Below are positions 49,840 to 58,394 of a stretch of DNA of 64,000 nt, piece after piece. Positions within the stretch are counted from its first letter, which is position 1. Every line of letters starts with the position of its first letter. The stretch is from assembly GCF_035917575.1 (NCBI RefSeq), contig NZ_CP109090.1:6386001-6450000 (forward strand). The letters are read 5' to 3'. This DNA comes from Streptomyces sp. NBC_01788 (GTDB lineage Bacteria; Actinomycetota; Actinomycetes; Streptomycetales; Streptomycetaceae). A program made the position numbers and the translations under genes. The notes beneath the pieces were generated by a model, which had not been told where the DNA came from, did no database searches, and was given only the letters and a program-made list of their open reading frames with translations.

Positions 49840-50435
49840 GTACCGCGGCCTGACCGCGCGCGTCCCTCTTCGGGGCGGTCCGAAGACCCCTGACCCCCCT
49901 TACCCCCCGGACCGTCGTAGACGAGCAGGCCGTCCTCGCGCAGACGCACACCCTCGCTCAGCCGGTGAGGGACGAGCCGGCCGGCGGGCATCAGGTGCAG
50001 GACGGGCCGTCCCCGGGCGAGCACCACGAAGTCGGCGACGATGCGGCGGTGGCAGCGCCACCAGACCGCCTCCGCGCACATGACGGCCGTCCGCCGCTCA
50101 GCGGCCTCGTCCAGGAGCTGCGCGATGGCGTCGAGGAACTCATCCGTGCGCGTATGCGCGGCGTAACCGCGGAACGCGTCGTTGCGCCAGACCGTGTCGG
50201 GTGAGTCCGCAGGCAGTTTGCGGAAGCCGCCCAGTCGCGATTCCCAGCGGTAGGAGATCCCGGCTTCGGGCAGCCACTGCCGCAGCCGCTCACGGCCCGC
50301 ATCCGGGTTGTGGCGGCTTCCGGGTGCGGTCCTGATGTCCACGACGGCGGCGATCCCCGCCCCGCGGATCAGCTCCGTGAGGCGTTCGCGGTCCGCCGTA
50401 CCGTGTCCGAAGGTGATGAGCGGCTCCTGCTCCAT
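49836..50435 (-). CDS. DUF488-family protein (199 aa)
   Basis: DUF488 domain protein: ITFGHGTADRERLTELIRGAGI, VVDIRTAPGSRHNPDAGRERL, LGGFRK, and the conserved AVMCAEAVWWRCHRRIVADFVV block in which the Cys-rich CAE...WWRCHR motif is diagnostic. The fold resembles nuclease- or deoxyribosyltransferase-like proteins, but the function is not established. The C-terminal 30 residues are Gly/Ser/Arg-rich. ATG 50435 matches the conserved start; the frame is open upstream. Divergent from the alkylation-repair genes. Confidence 0.88.
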   Translation of the reverse strand: MEQEPLITFGHGTADRERLTELIRGAGIAAVVDIRTAPGSRHNPDAGRERLRQWLPEAGISYRWESRLGGFRKLPADSPDTVWRNDAFRGYAAHTRTDEFLDAIAQLLDEAAERRTAVMCAEAVWWRCHRRIVADFVVLARGRPVLHLMPAGRLVPHRLSEGVRLREDGLLVYDGPGGKGGQGSSDRPEEGRARSGRGT

Positions 50436-50597
50436 GTTTCCAGGGTTTCCAGGATCGCCGCTTCCAGGATCGCCTTCCGCCTCCGGAGCGTCGAAGGATC
50501 TCGCCCTGCGCGAGGCGATGAGCACGGCCCCAGGACACACAAGGGCGATGTCGGATTCCCGCTAGCTCTGGCCCGTCCGGTGCCGGATGCTGGAGGC

Positions 50598-52121
50598 ATG
50601 CAGAAAGGGATGCACACCCACCGGGAGCGCTGCGTGCGCGCGGTCCAGTCCAAGGACGCGCGCTTCGACGGCTGGTTCTTCACCGCCGTGCTGACCACCG
50701 GCATCTACTGCCGGCCGAGCTGCCCGGTGGTGCCGCCCAAGCCGGAGAACATGACCTTCTACCCGAGCGCGGCCGCCTGCCAGCAGGCCGGCTTCCGGGC
50801 CTGCAAGCGCTGCCGCCCCGACACCAGCCCCGGTTCACCGGAGTGGAACCAGCGCGCGGACGCCGTGGCGCGCGCCATGCGGCTGATCGCCGACGGAGTC
50901 GTGGACCGCGAGGGCGTGCCGGGACTCGCCGCCCGCCTCGGCTACAGCACCCGCCAGATCGAACGCCAGCTCCGCGCCGAACTCGGCGCCGGACCGCTCG
51001 CGCTCGCCCGCGCCCAGCGCGCCCAGACCGCCCGGCTGCTGATCGAGACCACCGATCTGCCCATGGCGGAGATCGCCTTCGCCGCCGGCTTCTCCTCGAT
51101 CCGCACCTTCAACGACACCGTGCGCGAGGTCTTCGCCCTGTCGCCGAGCGGGTTGCGCACGCGGGTTCCGGTGCGGGCGCGTACGACCGGGGGCGGCACG
51201 CTTACGGGCACCCAAGGCACCCCGGGCGCCTCTCCGGGCACCCTCTGTCTGCGCCTGCCGTTCCGTGCCCCGCTCAACCCGGACAATCTCTTCGGCCACC
51301 TCGCGGCCACCGCCGTACCCGGAGTCGAGGAGTGGCGCGACGGTGCCTACCGCAGGACCCTGCGCCTGCCCTACGGCCACGGGATCGCCGCGCTGACCCC
51401 GAAGCCGGACCACATCGCCTGCCGCCTCACCCTCGGTGACCTGCGGGACCTGCCGGTCGCCATCAGCCGCTGCCGGCGCATGCTCGACCTGGACGCCGAC
51501 CCGGTCGCGATCGACGACCAACTGCGCACCGACCCGTTCCTCGCGCCCCTGGTCGACAAGGCCCCGGGCCGGCGCGTACCGCGCACGGTGGACGAGGGTG
51601 AGTTCGCGCTGCGGGCCGTGCTCGGCCAGCAGGTCTCCACGGCCGCCGCCCGTACTCACGCCGGCCGCCTGGCCGCCGCGCACGGCGAGCCCGTCGACGA
51701 CCCCGAGGGCGGCCTCTCCCACCTCTTCCCCGCGCCCGAGGCCGTGGCCGCCCTCGACCCCGAGTCACTGGCGATGCCCCGCACCCGGCGTACGACCCTG
51801 CTCACCCTGGCCCGTCAACTAGGCGATGGAACACTCCACTTGGGCGTGGAGAGCGACTGGGAGGAAACCCGCGCCCGCCTTCTGGCACTCCCCGGCTTCG
51901 GCCCCTGGACCGCCGACGTCATCGCCATGCGCGCCCTCGGCGACCCCGACGCCTTCCTCCCCACCGACCTCGGCATCCGGCGCGCCGCACAGGAACTCGG
52001 CCTGCCGTCCACCCCGGCCGCGCTCACCGCCCGCGCGGCGGCCTGGCGGCCCTGGCGGGCGTATGCCGTGCAGTACCTGTGGGCGACCGACAGCCACCCG
52101 ATCAACTTCCTTCCCGTCTGA
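50598..52121 (+). CDS. alkA: Ada-AlkA fusion: methyl-sensing regulator and 3-methyladenine glycosylase (507 aa)
   Basis: Three modules. The N-terminal Ada zinc domain has Cys38, Cys42, Cys69 and Cys72 (IYCRPSCP; FRACKRCRPD), with Cys38 the predicted methylphosphotriester acceptor. An AraC-type HTH follows (about 95-190: LAARLGYSTRQIERQLRAELG, MAEIAFAAGFSSIRTFNDTVREVF). Last is AlkA: an N-terminal half, then HhH-GPD with LPGFGPWTADVIAMRALGD and the catalytic Asp of PTDLGIRRAA. It senses alkylation damage and excises 3-methylpurines, and probably activates its own operon. ATG 50598 follows GGAGGC. ogt begins 11 bp downstream. Confidence 0.93.
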   Translation: MQKGMHTHRERCVRAVQSKDARFDGWFFTAVLTTGIYCRPSCPVVPPKPENMTFYPSAAACQQAGFRACKRCRPDTSPGSPEWNQRADAVARAMRLIADGVVDREGVPGLAARLGYSTRQIERQLRAELGAGPLALARAQRAQTARLLIETTDLPMAEIAFAAGFSSIRTFNDTVREVFALSPSGLRTRVPVRARTTGGGTLTGTQGTPGASPGTLCLRLPFRAPLNPDNLFGHLAATAVPGVEEWRDGAYRRTLRLPYGHGIAALTPKPDHIACRLTLGDLRDLPVAISRCRRMLDLDADPVAIDDQLRTDPFLAPLVDKAPGRRVPRTVDEGEFALRAVLGQQVSTAAARTHAGRLAAAHGEPVDDPEGGLSHLFPAPEAVAALDPESLAMPRTRRTTLLTLARQLGDGTLHLGVESDWEETRARLLALPGFGPWTADVIAMRALGDPDAFLPTDLGIRRAAQELGLPSTPAALTARAAAWRPWRAYAVQYLWATDSHPINFLPV

Positions 52122-52132
52122 GGACGTTCGCC

Positions 52133-52615
52133 ATGAAGCAGTACACCGTGATCGACAGCCCCTACGACCTGCTCACCCTCGTCGCCGACGACGGCGTCCT
52201 GTGCGGCCTGTACATGACCGAGCAGCGCCACCGCCCGCCCGAGGAGTCCTTCGGCGAGCCGGGCGACGGCTCCTTCGGCGAGGCGGTCGAGCAGCTGGAG
52301 GCCTACTTCGGGGGCGAGTTGAAGGAGTTCACCGTCCCACTGCGCCTGCACGGAACCCCGTTCCAGCGCAGCGTCTGGGACCAACTGCGGAAGATCCCCT
52401 ACGGCGAGACCCGCTCCTACGGCGACCTCGCGACCGCCCTCGGCAAGCCGGGCGCCTCCCGCGCGGTGGGTCTCGCCAACGGCAAGAACCCCGTCGGCAT
52501 CATCGTCCCCTGCCACCGGGTGATCGGCACGGGCGGCAGCCTCACCGGCTACGGCGGCGGCCTGCCCAGAAAGCAACGCCTGCTGGACTTCGAACGCGGA
52601 GCGGCCCTCTTCTGA
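52133..52615 (+). CDS. ogt: Methylated-DNA-protein-cysteine methyltransferase (160 aa)
   Basis: Suicide repair protein moving the methyl group from O6-methylguanine to its own cysteine. The active-site PCHRVIG (with VGIIVPCHRV) and the upstream TPFQRSVWDQLRKIPYGETRSYGDLA helix-turn-helix are both present, with ANGKNPVGI before the acceptor Cys. The N-terminal domain is short, as in Ogt. It is 11 bp downstream of the Ada-AlkA gene, so one alkylation-inducible operon is likely. Confidence 0.94.
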   Translation: MKQYTVIDSPYDLLTLVADDGVLCGLYMTEQRHRPPEESFGEPGDGSFGEAVEQLEAYFGGELKEFTVPLRLHGTPFQRSVWDQLRKIPYGETRSYGDLATALGKPGASRAVGLANGKNPVGIIVPCHRVIGTGGSLTGYGGGLPRKQRLLDFERGAALF

Positions 52616-52704
52616 AGACCGAGTTCGTGATCTGCTCGAGTATGGCCAACAGGCCTGGTCTCCATCACCCGTTGTCTTGGGTAGCGCCTACGGTGCACCC
52701 ATGA

Positions 52705-53046
52705 GTGTCCCAGAAGCGTTGGTGCGCTGTGCTGCATCAGTTCGACGAGACCGGCCGACACCTGAACTCACGGATCCAGTTCACCGGCACCACAGCAGAC
52801 GGCGAAGAGAAGGCGATCACTGCAGCCCGTCGGCTGCTCGTCGAGTGGCTGGACGCGCTTCCGGAGCGGCAGTACCAGGACATCGCGATCGCACCCTTTT
52901 CCGTCCAGTTCGAGGGAGCCCTGTTCGGCCTGGTCCTGGAGGAAGACGAGGAAGAGGAAGGCGACGACGCCGATGGCGTGTGGGCCGAGTTCTATCCCGA
53001 CGGCCTGGGCTTCAACGCCCCCTGGGACGGCTGTTACGACACCTGA
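52705..53046 (+). CDS. Hypothetical acidic protein (113 aa)
   Basis: Unrecognised small cytoplasmic protein from GTG 52705: FDETGRHLNSRIQFTGTTADGEEKAITAARRLLVEWLDALP, then an Asp/Glu-rich loop (LEEDEEEEGDDADG) and VWAEFYPDGLGFNAPWDGCYDT at the end. It reads as mixed alpha/beta and could be an immunity-like or ribosome-associated protein, but there is no motif to decide. It lies between ogt and a broken IS. Confidence 0.6.
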   Translation: MSQKRWCAVLHQFDETGRHLNSRIQFTGTTADGEEKAITAARRLLVEWLDALPERQYQDIAIAPFSVQFEGALFGLVLEEDEEEEGDDADGVWAEFYPDGLGFNAPWDGCYDT

Positions 53047-53109
53047 GTCCGAGCCGGCGAGGAGTAATGGTCAATACGTGTGGATGAGCCGGCCCGGGCG
53101 GGGCTTGTC

Positions 53110-53626
53110 TCGTTACCGAACTTGAACTCGTGATGTCGGCCCAGGGTCTTGCCGTGCCTCCAGAACAGCTGCTCTGGGTCGTTGCGGTTGCCACCGGTCA
53201 GGGTGATGGCGAGCGGGGTGCCGCCTGCGTCGGTGATGACGTGGTGCTTCGAGCCGGGCCGGGCACGGTCGACCGGGATCGGCCCGGTTTTGGGCCGCCC
53301 CGACGGGCCTGGTGGTGGGAGCCGTCGATCACCGCCCGGGACCAGTCCAGCTTCCCGGCACGGTGCAGCTCGGTCAGCAGCACCTGGTGAAGCCGGTCCC
53401 GCACCCCGGCCTCGTGCCAGTCCCGCAGCCGGCGCCAGCACGTCATCCCGGACCCGAAGCCGAGCTCCTGCGGCAGCCACTCCCACTGGATCCCGGTGTG
53501 CAACACGAACAGGATGCCCTGCAGGCAATCACGGTCGTCCAGTGGCAGCCGACCGGGATGGCGCGGACGCCGCTACCTGACCCGCAGCAACGGCTCGATC
53601 CGCCCCCACGGGCCATCCGGCACCAT
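53110..53626 (-). pseudogene. IS5-family transposase, broken (stop and frameshift)
   Basis: From ATG 53626 the frame reads MVPDGPWGRIEPLLRVR, then TAG (53575-53573), then resumes RRPRHPGRLPLDDRDCLQGI LFVLHTGIQWEWLPQELGFGSG and AGKLDWSRAVIDGSHHQARRGG (first catalytic Asp). Near 53300 the reading must shift to follow TGPIPVDRARPGSKHHVITDAG GTPLAITLTGGNRND (second Asp). After GGNRND the family sequence ends and unrelated residues follow, so the last third with the Glu is missing. At least three lesions; inactive. Confidence 0.85.
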
Positions 53627-53640
53627 CCACGGAGGACCGT

Positions 53641-53684
53641 TCCCCTTCCCCATGACTCGTTCAACGAGTCGGCCAGGAAGGGGA
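53641..53684. repeat. Nested 44-bp inverted repeat
   Basis: Outer arms TCCCCTTCC (53641-53649) and GGAAGGGGA (53676-53684) enclose an inner perfect palindrome GACTCGTT-C-AACGAGTC (53654-53670). It lies just upstream (in transposase orientation) of the broken IS5-type gene, so it may be an IS terminus or a strong hairpin. Confidence 0.6.
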
Positions 53685-53785
53685 TATGGCTAAGACCAGG
53701 CTTTCTATCAGGTGCTCTGACTCCCGCAGCTGACGGCCTGGAAAATAGGGTGCGGTCGGCTGAACTGGGTTGATAGATAGGCGAT

Positions 53786-54547
53786 GTGACAGAGAGTCTT
53801 GAGTATTCCGCCCTGCTGCAACTGATCGACGAGCGGTCGGCCGCGTTCCGGAGTGCGGTTGCCGCCGCGCCCAGCCTTGACGCGCCGGTGCCGTCCTGCC
53901 CCGAGTGGACGTTGTTCGATCTGGTGCAGCACCTGGGTACGGGCCAGCGCTGGTGGGCCGCGATCGTCGCCGCGGGCCCGGCCGAGGCTCCGCCGGCCAA
54001 GGATGCCGCGGAGGTGCCGCGCGAGCTCGAGGCGCTGCTGGCCTGGTACGCCGAGTCGAACGAGCTGCTGCTGAGTGCGCTGCGCGAGGCCGGCCCGGAG
54101 CGCGAGTGCTGGGCGTGGTGGAGCGCCGGCGTGTCGCCGGCGAATGCCTGGGGCGTTGCCCGGCGCCGGGTGCACGAGGTGCTGGTGCACACCTACGACG
54201 CCCAGCTCGCCGCGGGCGCCGTGCAGCCGATGCCGGCGGACGTCGCGATCGACGGCGTGGCCGAGTTTCTCGACACCTGCAACTCGACCCCGGCGGCCTG
54301 GCCGCACGAGGCCGCCACCATCCACTACCACGCCACCGAGGGCCGCTCCTGGCTCCTCGCGCTGGACGGCACCGGCGCCTGGCCCGCACCCCTCACGGAC
54401 GACGCCGCGCCCGCCTCCGCTTCGGCCACGGGCACGGCCGAGCAGCTGCTCCTTTTCGTCTGGGGCCGCCTCACGCTGAGCGACCTGGAGATCGAGGGCG
54501 ACCAGCAGGTGTTCGAGCAGCTGATCGCCTGGGAGCCCGAGGAGTAA
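53786..54547 (+). CDS. MDMPI/DinB-fold, predicted mycothiol-dependent enzyme (253 aa)
   Basis: Maleylpyruvate-isomerase-family protein. The N-terminal four-helix DinB bundle (about 1-150) carries SCPEWTLFDLVQHLGTGQRWWAAIV, with the metal-binding His, and RRRVHEVLVHTYDAQLAAG, the second His pair; the MDMPI C-terminal domain ends with EQLLLFVWGRLTLSDLEIEGD. Such proteins are thought to use mycothiol as cofactor. GTG 53786 follows TAGATAGGCGAT with no SD, so a leaderless start is possible. Substrate unknown. Confidence 0.87.
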   Translation: MTESLEYSALLQLIDERSAAFRSAVAAAPSLDAPVPSCPEWTLFDLVQHLGTGQRWWAAIVAAGPAEAPPAKDAAEVPRELEALLAWYAESNELLLSALREAGPERECWAWWSAGVSPANAWGVARRRVHEVLVHTYDAQLAAGAVQPMPADVAIDGVAEFLDTCNSTPAAWPHEAATIHYHATEGRSWLLALDGTGAWPAPLTDDAAPASASATGTAEQLLLFVWGRLTLSDLEIEGDQQVFEQLIAWEPEE

Positions 54548-54684
54548 CCAGTCAATACCGCCGGCGGACGGCCTCGATGACGTCCGCGTCGGTGAGCATC
54601 GCGAACAGCTCCGCCTCCGCGCAGTGGCCCGAGCTGACCGTACTCATAGCCCCCGGCCGGCATGCAGGACCCGGCTTCCGGCTG

Positions 54685-55122
54685 CTACGCGACGCTCGCA
54701 AGGAACGTGTGCATCTCGGCGGCGAGAGTCCGCATGTCCTCACCTGCCGCGTACACCGTGGCGGTCTCGAAATGCCAGGTCTCGGACGGTGCCCGGTCGT
54801 GGATACCCCAGGTCAGTTCGACGTGACCACCGGAGCGGTGCTCCGCCGAGAGGGTCAGGTCGTAGGAGAGGGAGTGCCAGGTACGCGCTCCTTCCCAACC
54901 CCGGAAATCTTCGGCAAGAGAAGCGAGGAAGGTATCGAGGCCGTCGCCTCCCCAGGTCGCCACCGAGGTCTCGATACTTCCCCATGGCCCATGCGCCTTG
55001 ATGAGGAAGTCGAGCGTTGGTCCGTCCTCAAACGGTCGTGCCGGCTCCGAGAGGAGCAGAAGGGCGGGACCGGGGTTTCCCACCTGGACCGCAGGGCGGC
55101 CAGCATGGTCGTAGTCGATCAC
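54685..55122 (-). CDS. DUF6228-family protein (145 aa)
   Basis: Cytoplasmic protein matching DUF6228 by recall: VQVGNPGPALLLLSEPARP, GPTLDFLIKAHGPW, LDTFLASLAEDFRGWEGARTWHSL, LSAEHRSGGHVELTWGIHDR and WHFETATVYAAGEDMRTLAAEM. A mixed beta-sheet domain with no catalytic motif. Often found as a small accessory protein in Streptomyces. Function unknown. The 137-bp gap before the previous gene holds no recognisable gene. Confidence 0.75.
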   Translation of the reverse strand: MIDYDHAGRPAVQVGNPGPALLLLSEPARPFEDGPTLDFLIKAHGPWGSIETSVATWGGDGLDTFLASLAEDFRGWEGARTWHSLSYDLTLSAEHRSGGHVELTWGIHDRAPSETWHFETATVYAAGEDMRTLAAEMHTFLASVA

Positions 55123-55148
55123 GTGGACAGACTAGTGGTGAGTGCCCG

Positions 55149-55715
55149 TCAGTACGGGTGGTGGTTCGGCTTGTTCTGCCAGGTCTGGTAGGCCTGGGCG
55201 CCCAGTTCGGGGTACATCTGCTGGAGGCTGATGCTCCGTTGGTCCGGCGGCCGCTGGAAGTCCTCGTACTGGAAGTCGTCGCTGAACCCGATCTCCTGGG
55301 TGGCTTTCCAGTCACAGCTGTAGTAGACGGCTTCGATTCGCGCCCAGTAGATGGCGCTCATGCACATGGGACAGGGCGCGCCGCTGGTGTAGATCGAGCA
55401 TCCCTGGAGCATGCGGGCACGCTCCGGCAAGATGTCCGGGGACCCTTCGGGGCGGGGCACCAACTCCAGCGTGTACTCGTTCTGGTGGTCCTCCGAGACC
55501 GTGGGGGCATCCGGGTTCAGGTACTGGACGGCCTTGCGTATGGCCTCCACCTCGCCGTGCGCGGTCGGGTCCGCCGTGAGCAGCACGCGGTTCTGGCCGC
55601 GAGCGATCACTTCGTCACCATGGGTGATCACCGCGCCGAACGGGCCTCCCCAGCCGTTCTCGACCGATTCGGTGGCCAACTGCGCCGCTTCGGCCAGGTG
55701 CTCCCTGTGTCCCAT
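55149..55715 (-). CDS. Guanine deaminase-like nucleoside deaminase (188 aa)
   Basis: Cytidine-deaminase-fold zinc enzyme. Zinc and catalytic residues are seen in DPTAHGEVEAIRKA (His and proton-shuttle Glu) and SGAPCPMCMSAIYWARI (two Cys). GGPFGAVITHGDEVIARGQN at the N-terminus and SDDFQYEDFQRPPDQRS in the C-terminal region are like GuaD-type guanine deaminases, which swap C-terminal segments in the dimer. ATG 55715 is preceded by GGAGGCGCCGGG. An upstream ATG at 55751 would add 12 residues but overlaps the promoter palindrome. Divergent from the ABM-membrane protein gene. Confidence 0.88.
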   Translation of the reverse strand: MGHREHLAEAAQLATESVENGWGGPFGAVITHGDEVIARGQNRVLLTADPTAHGEVEAIRKAVQYLNPDAPTVSEDHQNEYTLELVPRPEGSPDILPERARMLQGCSIYTSGAPCPMCMSAIYWARIEAVYYSCDWKATQEIGFSDDFQYEDFQRPPDQRSISLQQMYPELGAQAYQTWQNKPNHHPY

Positions 55716-55746
55716 CCCGGCGCCTCCGATCCCACGCAACTTTTGC

Positions 55747-55758
55747 GGCATATATGCC
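55747..55758. promoter_or_regulatory. Palindrome in the divergent deaminase/ABM promoter
   Basis: GGCATATATGCC is a perfect 12-bp palindrome in the 63-bp AT-rich gap between the divergent deaminase and ABM genes. TATCTA (55762-55767) could be a -10 box for the rightward gene. A shared operator controlling both directions is plausible. Confidence 0.4.
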
Positions 55759-55778
55759 TTTTATCTACTCTAGGAGGC

Positions 55779-56747
55779 GTGAGTCCTCGTGCAACTCCTG
55801 GCTCCCACGATGACAGCGCGACCGTGGTGATCTCGCAGAAGGTCCGGCCGGGATGCGAGGACGACTACCGTCGCTGGCAGGATCGGACCAACGAGGTCGC
55901 GGGTGAATTCGAGGGGTTCGAGGGCGCGGAGCAGTACCCTCCGCCCTCCGCCGAGGGAAACGAGTGGATCGTCGTCTTCCGCTTCTCCCATCTGGATCAG
56001 CTGACCGCGTGGATGGGCTCCGACACGCGCCGTGAACTCCTCGAACAGGGGCGCGACCTGTTCGAGGAGGCCCCCACGCAGGAAGTCCTCGCGGGCGGCA
56101 CGCCCGTCCGCGACGCCGTCACCGCGGTGATCTCGCACGACGTGCGACCCGACCAGGAGCGGGTATTCGTGAGCTGGCAGGAGAAGATCCTGTCGGCTCA
56201 GCGGAAGTTCCCGGGCTTCATGGGCTCGGAGTTGTTCCGGCCCGTGAAGGGGGTCCAGGACAAGTGGGTCGCCGTCTTCCGCTTCGACACCCGTCAACAC
56301 CTGGACAGGTGGCTCGAGTCCACCACTCGTCGAAAGCTCCTCGACGAAGGGCGGGAAGCCTTCGTCTCCTACGACGTGCGCAAGGTCGGATCCGCGTTCG
56401 GCAGCTGGTTCCGCTTCGAGCAGGGTACGGAAGAGGGCGCTCCGCCCAACTGGAAGCAGGCCATGTCCGTGGTGCTGGCCCTCTATCCCACCGTCGAGAT
56501 CCTCAACCTCGTGGTGGGCCCCCGACTTGCCGCTCTCGGCCTGCCCGGATACGTCGCCCTGTTCATCTCGAACGTGTTGAGCGTGAGCATCCTGACCTGG
56601 CTGCTGATGCCGTTGGTGAACAGAGCCCTCGCCTTCTGGCTGATGCCCGGCAAGGCACGATCCCTGCGCATCGACGTGGCAGGTGCCGCACTGGTGGCGA
56701 TCTGCTGGCTGGCATTCGTCGTGATCTTCGGCCTGACCACCGGCTGA
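55779..56747 (+). CDS. Double-ABM-domain membrane protein (322 aa)
   Basis: Two antibiotic-biosynthesis-monooxygenase (ABM) ferredoxin-like domains in tandem: residues about 12-100 (ATVVISQKVRPGCEDDYRRWQ ... EWIVVFRFSHLDQLTAWM) and about 110-200 (TAVISHDVRPDQERVFVSWQ ... KWVAVFRFDTRQHLDRWL). They are followed by three hydrophobic segments (MSVVLALYPTVEILNLVVG; YVALFISNVLSVSILTWLLM; VAGAALVAICWLAFVVIFGL). The family also includes uncharacterised membrane ABM proteins. GTG 55779 has AGGAGG only one base upstream, an odd spacing, so a leaderless or slightly different start is possible. Forty bp before the FAD oxidase gene. Confidence 0.85.
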   Translation: MSPRATPGSHDDSATVVISQKVRPGCEDDYRRWQDRTNEVAGEFEGFEGAEQYPPPSAEGNEWIVVFRFSHLDQLTAWMGSDTRRELLEQGRDLFEEAPTQEVLAGGTPVRDAVTAVISHDVRPDQERVFVSWQEKILSAQRKFPGFMGSELFRPVKGVQDKWVAVFRFDTRQHLDRWLESTTRRKLLDEGREAFVSYDVRKVGSAFGSWFRFEQGTEEGAPPNWKQAMSVVLALYPTVEILNLVVGPRLAALGLPGYVALFISNVLSVSILTWLLMPLVNRALAFWLMPGKARSLRIDVAGAALVAICWLAFVVIFGLTTG

Positions 56748-56786
56748 CAGCCGGCCCCGGGAGATGCTCACGACGAGGAGGTCGTC

Positions 56787-58166
56787 ATGAGCGAACACAC
56801 TTGGCGCTCACGTATCGAAGGCACGCTCCGCCGCAGGGGCGACCCGGACTACGAGACCGCCCGTACGCGCGCGCTGTGGAACGAACTGAAGCCGGACCGG
56901 TACCCCGATGTGATCGTCCACGCGGCCTGCGAGCGGGACGTTCAGGAAGCCCTGAGGCCGGCCGTGGCCAGCGGACTGCGAGTCGCCGTACGCGCGGGCG
57001 GACACAGCTGGTGCGACTCACCCCTGCGGGACGGAGGCGTACTCCTCGACCTCTCAGGGCTCAACCAGTGGAAGATCGATGCCGACTCGGCCACGGCGAC
57101 CGTGCAGCCAGGTGTCATCGGCAGCAGATTCGCGGGAGAGCTCGCCCGACGCGATCTCGCCTTCCCGGCAGGGCACTGCCCCTCCGTCGCTCTGGGCGGT
57201 TACCTCCTCAGCGGCGGCCTCGGCTGGAACTCCGGGCTGTGGGGAGTGGGCTGCGCGAGCGTCCTGGAGATCACCGCGGTGACGGCCGACGGTGAGGTGC
57301 TCAGGTGCACCGAACATGAGCATCCCGGCCTGTTCTGGGCGGCACGGGGAGCCGGACCCGGCTTCTTCGCCGCCGTCACCAGTTTCCGTGTCCGTCTGCA
57401 GCCGCGCCCGACCGCACTCGCCACAACCTCCTACACTTTTCCCCTCACGACGGTTGGCCCTGTGGCCGACTGGGCCACCGAAACGGAGCGTGCACTGCCC
57501 GCGAACGTGGAACTGTCCTTCCTGCTGGCCGGCGAGGACGTACCAGGCGTGACGAACGGACCGCGGCCCAAGGTGGTCGTCGTCACCGCCACCGCGTTCG
57601 CGAACTCGCGCGGTGAGGCCGTTGACGCCCTACGTCCGCTGCGGAACTGCCCTCTCAAAGAACGACCGTTGACCCGGCGACTCGACGAGCCGACATCTCT
57701 CGCCGCTCTCTACGACGCCTCAAGGAACCTGTGGCCCGAGAAGCACCGCTACGTGGCCGACACGCTGTGGTCGGACGAGGACTACGCCTCGCTCCTGACG
57801 AAGTTGGGCGACACGTTCGCCAAAGCCCCCTCCGGCAGGTCCGTCGTGCTGGCGCCCTTCTCACCGGCCTCGCAGGAGGACGAGTTGCTGCGGAACATGG
57901 CGTTCTCCGTGCTCGGAGAGAGCTATGTCGTGCCCTACGCCGTCTGGTCCGATCCCGCTCATGATGACGTCAACGTGCACTGGCTGCGCGACGCCATGCG
58001 CACGGTGGAGCCGTGCGGAACCGGCCACTACATCGCCGAGGCGGACCTGACCGCCGACCCGTCCCGTGCCAGGCGATCGTTCGCAGCCGCCGATTGGGAT
58101 CGTCTGCAATCCTTGCGGGCGGAGTACGACCCGCGAAGTCTCTTCTTCTCCTACCTGTCCGCCTGA
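56787..58166 (+). CDS. Bicovalent FAD oxidase, BBE-like (459 aa)
   Basis: Berberine-bridge-enzyme-like oxidoreductase of the PCMH/VAO fold. His73 in RAGGHSW and Cys131 in GHCPSVALGGYLLSGGLGW are the two FAD-attachment residues, so the flavin is probably bound twice, as in GOOX/Dbv29-type enzymes that oxidise sugars or other bulky substrates. The C-terminal BBE motif is shortened (SYLSA end). No signal peptide. ATG 56787 follows GAGGAGGTCGTC. It forms a set with the ABM membrane protein upstream and two more genes downstream. Confidence 0.9.
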   Translation: MSEHTWRSRIEGTLRRRGDPDYETARTRALWNELKPDRYPDVIVHAACERDVQEALRPAVASGLRVAVRAGGHSWCDSPLRDGGVLLDLSGLNQWKIDADSATATVQPGVIGSRFAGELARRDLAFPAGHCPSVALGGYLLSGGLGWNSGLWGVGCASVLEITAVTADGEVLRCTEHEHPGLFWAARGAGPGFFAAVTSFRVRLQPRPTALATTSYTFPLTTVGPVADWATETERALPANVELSFLLAGEDVPGVTNGPRPKVVVVTATAFANSRGEAVDALRPLRNCPLKERPLTRRLDEPTSLAALYDASRNLWPEKHRYVADTLWSDEDYASLLTKLGDTFAKAPSGRSVVLAPFSPASQEDELLRNMAFSVLGESYVVPYAVWSDPAHDDVNVHWLRDAMRTVEPCGTGHYIAEADLTADPSRARRSFAAADWDRLQSLRAEYDPRSLFFSYLSA

Positions 58167-58394
58167 GACGGCCTGGCGCCCTCTCGAGCTTCCCGCCGCC
58201 AAGGAGACGCTGGCGGTCCCGGCGTACCCGCTACCCCGTTGGCCCAACAACAGTGGTGGTGTGCAGCCGGTCGCGTCCAAGCTCGGATAGCGAACCCACA
58301 GTGTGCGCCCCGCACGCACTGCGGCGTCACGCCTGGGCGAACGCGGCCACAGCGCGGCACGGACAAGGGTTCTTGCGACCGCCAGGAGGACGAT

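Noticed and set aside
54552..54743. Short minus-strand frame ending in ADVIEAVRRRY
   Set aside because: Only the last 20 residues look protein-like, there is no start signal, and the rest is Arg/Ser noise antisense to a gene end.
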